Assembly (NCBI GenBank): GCA_964605645.1
Contig: CAZSDJ010000015.1
Span: forward strand, 1 to 36,322
Origin: PXAH01 sp964605645
Lineage (GTDB): Bacteria > Omnitrophota > Gorgyraeia > Duberdicusellales > 4484-171
Direction of reading: 5' to 3'
Length of the DNA stretch: 36,322 bases
In this document: positions 34,536 to 36,322 of the stretch, in pieces
How the letters are laid out: each line of letters opens with the position of its first letter
Numbering within the stretch: the stretch's first letter is position 1
Position numbers and translations under genes: made by a program
The notes under the pieces: model-generated
Seen by the model: the letters and a program-made list of their open reading frames with translations, nothing else
Told to the model about the DNA's origin: nothing
Databases searched by the model: none

Positions 34536-36322
34536 ATGCGGGGAAGGAAAGACAATTTAAATTTTATTTTATGCTTAGAGCAAAAGAAAGCCCACATTTC
34601 TTTTAAGTGCCTGGTAGTTTTTCTAATCGGCGCTTTTCTTTTATCTTCCCTGATTCCGTTTGTAAATAGAAACCAGCCGCAAAGTTATGCATCTACCTTG
34701 CCTGAACCCAGTCAGCTGCTTGAGCCAACCCCCAGTTTTGTGCCGGCGATGGTCCGCGGCTTACGCATTAATCCTAATGACCCTTTTGAATTTAACTTTA
34801 TAATTGATACCGGCGATAAAGGTGATTTATCCAAAAAAGAATTAAGAAAAGAATCAGAAAAATTAATCCGTTATTTTCTGGCTTCATTAACTGTCCCCGA
34901 GAAAGACCTCTGGGTAAACTTATCCCCGTATGAAGAAAACAGAATTATCTCTGCCGGCCTTGGCCAGACTGATTTAGGCCGGGACCTACTTGGCCAAGAT
35001 TATATTCTAAAGCAGCTTTTATCTTCGCTAACTTATCCGGAAAGCCCCTTAGGCAAAAAGTTCTGGGATAAAGTGTATAAACAAGCTTACCAAAAATACG
35101 GGACTACAAATATCCCGATTAATACCTTTAACAAAATCTGGATAGTTCCGGCACAGGCACAAGTTTATGAAAATGGAGATATTGCCTATGTAACAAAAGC
35201 AAAACTAAAAGTAATGCTTGAGCAGGATTATCTTGCCCTCGGTAAAAATTTAGATAATAAAAAAATCGGTACCGATAAATTAGATGAAGCCGACACAAAA
35301 AACTTAAGCAGTATTTCATCAAAAGTAACCAAAGAAATCATTTTACCGGCAATTGAGAAAGAGATAAATGAAGGTAAAAATTTTGCATCCTTACGGCAAG
35401 TTTATTCTGCCTTAATTTTAGCTACCTGGTTTAAGCAGAAACTAAAACAAAGTATTTTATCAGAAATATATGTAGATAAAAATAAGATTAAGGGAGTGGA
35501 CCTAGAAGATAAAGAAGTAAAGAATAAAATTTATGCCCGCTACGTTAAAGCTTACAAAAAAGGCGTCTATGATTTTATAAAAACCGAATACGACCCCCAT
35601 CTCAAGCGCCAAATCCGAAGGCAGTATTATTCCGGCGGTTGTGATTTTAGAGGGTTGGGGACAAAACTTCTAGATACTGTTAAAAAAATTCCTGCCACAA
35701 CCAAACTTGCTTTAGGAGAAATTGTAAAGGTTATCGTAAGATTAGAAAATGCAACAGCCGCAAAAGCCAAAGCTGCCCGAAGCAGGCTAAGCGGAAAAGG
35801 AAGCGGTACCGGCTCTGGAACCGGCCTCGGCACTTCTGGAGTTGGTGAAGGTGGTAGTAAAAATATTCTTTCTATAGAGGAATGGAATCGAAAGGTACTT
35901 CGGCAGAAGGCAGAATTTGTTTTAGGCAGAAAAGTTAATTTAGGAGAAAGATTGCTTATTTGGGTAGCTCATCTTGTTGGTTCAGGCCATCTTGGCCCAA
36001 GGCATAGTGATGGGACTTATCAATTTAGAGAAGGGACAATCTCTGCAAGAACCATAAGAATAAAACAAGCAATTTTAAGATTTTTAGGTCTAGGATTTAA
36101 TAAGCAGGAAATAAGCGCCTTAACAACTTATGGAGTGGTGGGAATAGAGCCGGAAGCTGGAACTGGCCCAGTTTTCTCCGAAGTTGGGGAAGATGCAAAC
36201 ACCACAAACGCTAAGGAGCTAGCTGAGACAATAGAGAGCTCAAACACAACTTACCGACAAAAAGTGGAAGCTATTTCTGCTTTAGGGGATGCAGCTTCTC
36301 AGGGCAGCCAGCCGGCGAGTGA
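34536..36322 (+). CDS. large lineage-specific anchored protein, N-terminal part (runs off the window)
   Basis: The frame stays open from ATG 34536 (AAAGGA upstream) to the window end, 595 codons with no stop. Residues 24-43 are a hydrophobic signal or anchor after a basic N-tail. A Pro-rich stretch (55-70) follows. Residues about 76-369 form a dense, helical, conserved-looking block with DLWVNLSPYE (124-133), NTFNKIWIVP (196-205), KVMLEQDYLAL (225-235), YSALILATWFKQ (290-301) and RRQYYSGG (361-368). A Gly/Ser/Thr linker lies at 419-441, then a new region starts. From memory this block is common at the start of very long Omnitrophota proteins with unrelated C-terminal parts. Function is unknown. 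Use of GC-richer codons than the neighbours is an impression, not measured. Confidence 0.8.
   Translation, partial: MRGRKDNLNFILCLEQKKAHISFKCLVVFLIGAFLLSSLIPFVNRNQPQSYASTLPEPSQLLEPTPSFVPAMVRGLRINPNDPFEFNFIIDTGDKGDLSKKELRKESEKLIRYFLASLTVPEKDLWVNLSPYEENRIISAGLGQTDLGRDLLGQDYILKQLLSSLTYPESPLGKKFWDKVYKQAYQKYGTTNIPINTFNKIWIVPAQAQVYENGDIAYVTKAKLKVMLEQDYLALGKNLDNKKIGTDKLDEADTKNLSSISSKVTKEIILPAIEKEINEGKNFASLRQVYSALILATWFKQKLKQSILSEIYVDKNKIKGVDLEDKEVKNKIYARYVKAYKKGVYDFIKTEYDPHLKRQIRRQYYSGGCDFRGLGTKLLDTVKKIPATTKLALGEIVKVIVRLENATAAKAKAARSRLSGKGSGTGSGTGLGTSGVGEGGSKNILSIEEWNRKVLRQKAEFVLGRKVNLGERLLIWVAHLVGSGHLGPRHSDGTYQFREGTISARTIRIKQAILRFLGLGFNKQEISALTTYGVVGIEPEAGTGPVFSEVGEDANTTNAKELAETIESSNTTYRQKVEAISALGDAASQGSQPAS

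Overview
All genes in this 36.3 kb window lie on the plus strand. It reads as low-GC bacterial chromosome with tightly packed, often overlapping housekeeping operons. A run of ten Ns (2434-2443) shows that it is an assembled scaffold, probably from a metagenome. The best lineage clue is the incomplete gene at the right edge (34536 to the end). Its N-terminal ~300 residues (WVNLSPYE, TFNKIWIVP, KVMLEQDYLAL, YYSGG) match from memory a lineage-specific protein family of Omnitrophota (former OP3). DapL-type lysine synthesis, a short ProRS and the dxr-rseP-ispG-proS-rimP-nusA-infB order are compatible with that. The assignment is recall, not a search result.

Layout. (1) 165-8042: a complete arginine cluster argC-argJ-argB-argD-argF-argG-argH, using the cyclic acetyl-ornithine route. 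(2) 8062-13387: the diaminopimelate/lysine genes lysA, dapF, dapA, dapB and an LL-DAP aminotransferase (dapL), broken by two repeat-filled spacers. (3) 13397-15604: a secreted PEBP-like protein, enolase, an FtsB/DivIC-type septum protein and the initiator tRNA, closed by a rho-independent terminator. (4) 15605-18895: a MITE-like inverted-repeat element, an Fmt-family formyltransferase, a multi-pass membrane protein, a small cysteine-containing membrane protein, an OmpA-type lipoprotein and a coiled-coil membrane protein. (5) 18969-31917: uppS-cdsA-dxr-rseP-ispG, an orphan CpaF-type ATPase, proS-rimP-nusA-infB-trpS-scpA. This links lipid carrier and isoprenoid synthesis with translation and transcription factors and chromosome segregation. 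(6) 32026-36322: ruvB, a DUF4143-type AAA ATPase read from its own strong promoter and apparently leaderless, and the start of the large lineage-specific anchored protein.

How the genes work together. Blocks 1 and 2 make arginine from glutamate and make meso-DAP and lysine from aspartate semialdehyde; DAP also feeds peptidoglycan. In block 5 dxr and ispG belong to the MEP isoprenoid pathway, uppS makes the undecaprenyl carrier and cdsA makes CDP-diacylglycerol, so the block is largely about building the envelope.

Between genes the spacers hold many degenerate short-period repeats (period 7-9), palindromes and dispersed repeat copies. I saw no CRISPR array, no transposase and no rRNA. The least described items are the terminal large protein, the MITE-like element after the initiator tRNA, the nested palindrome before dapA, the orphan CpaF ATPase and the unusual initiator tRNA, ProRS and formyltransferase.
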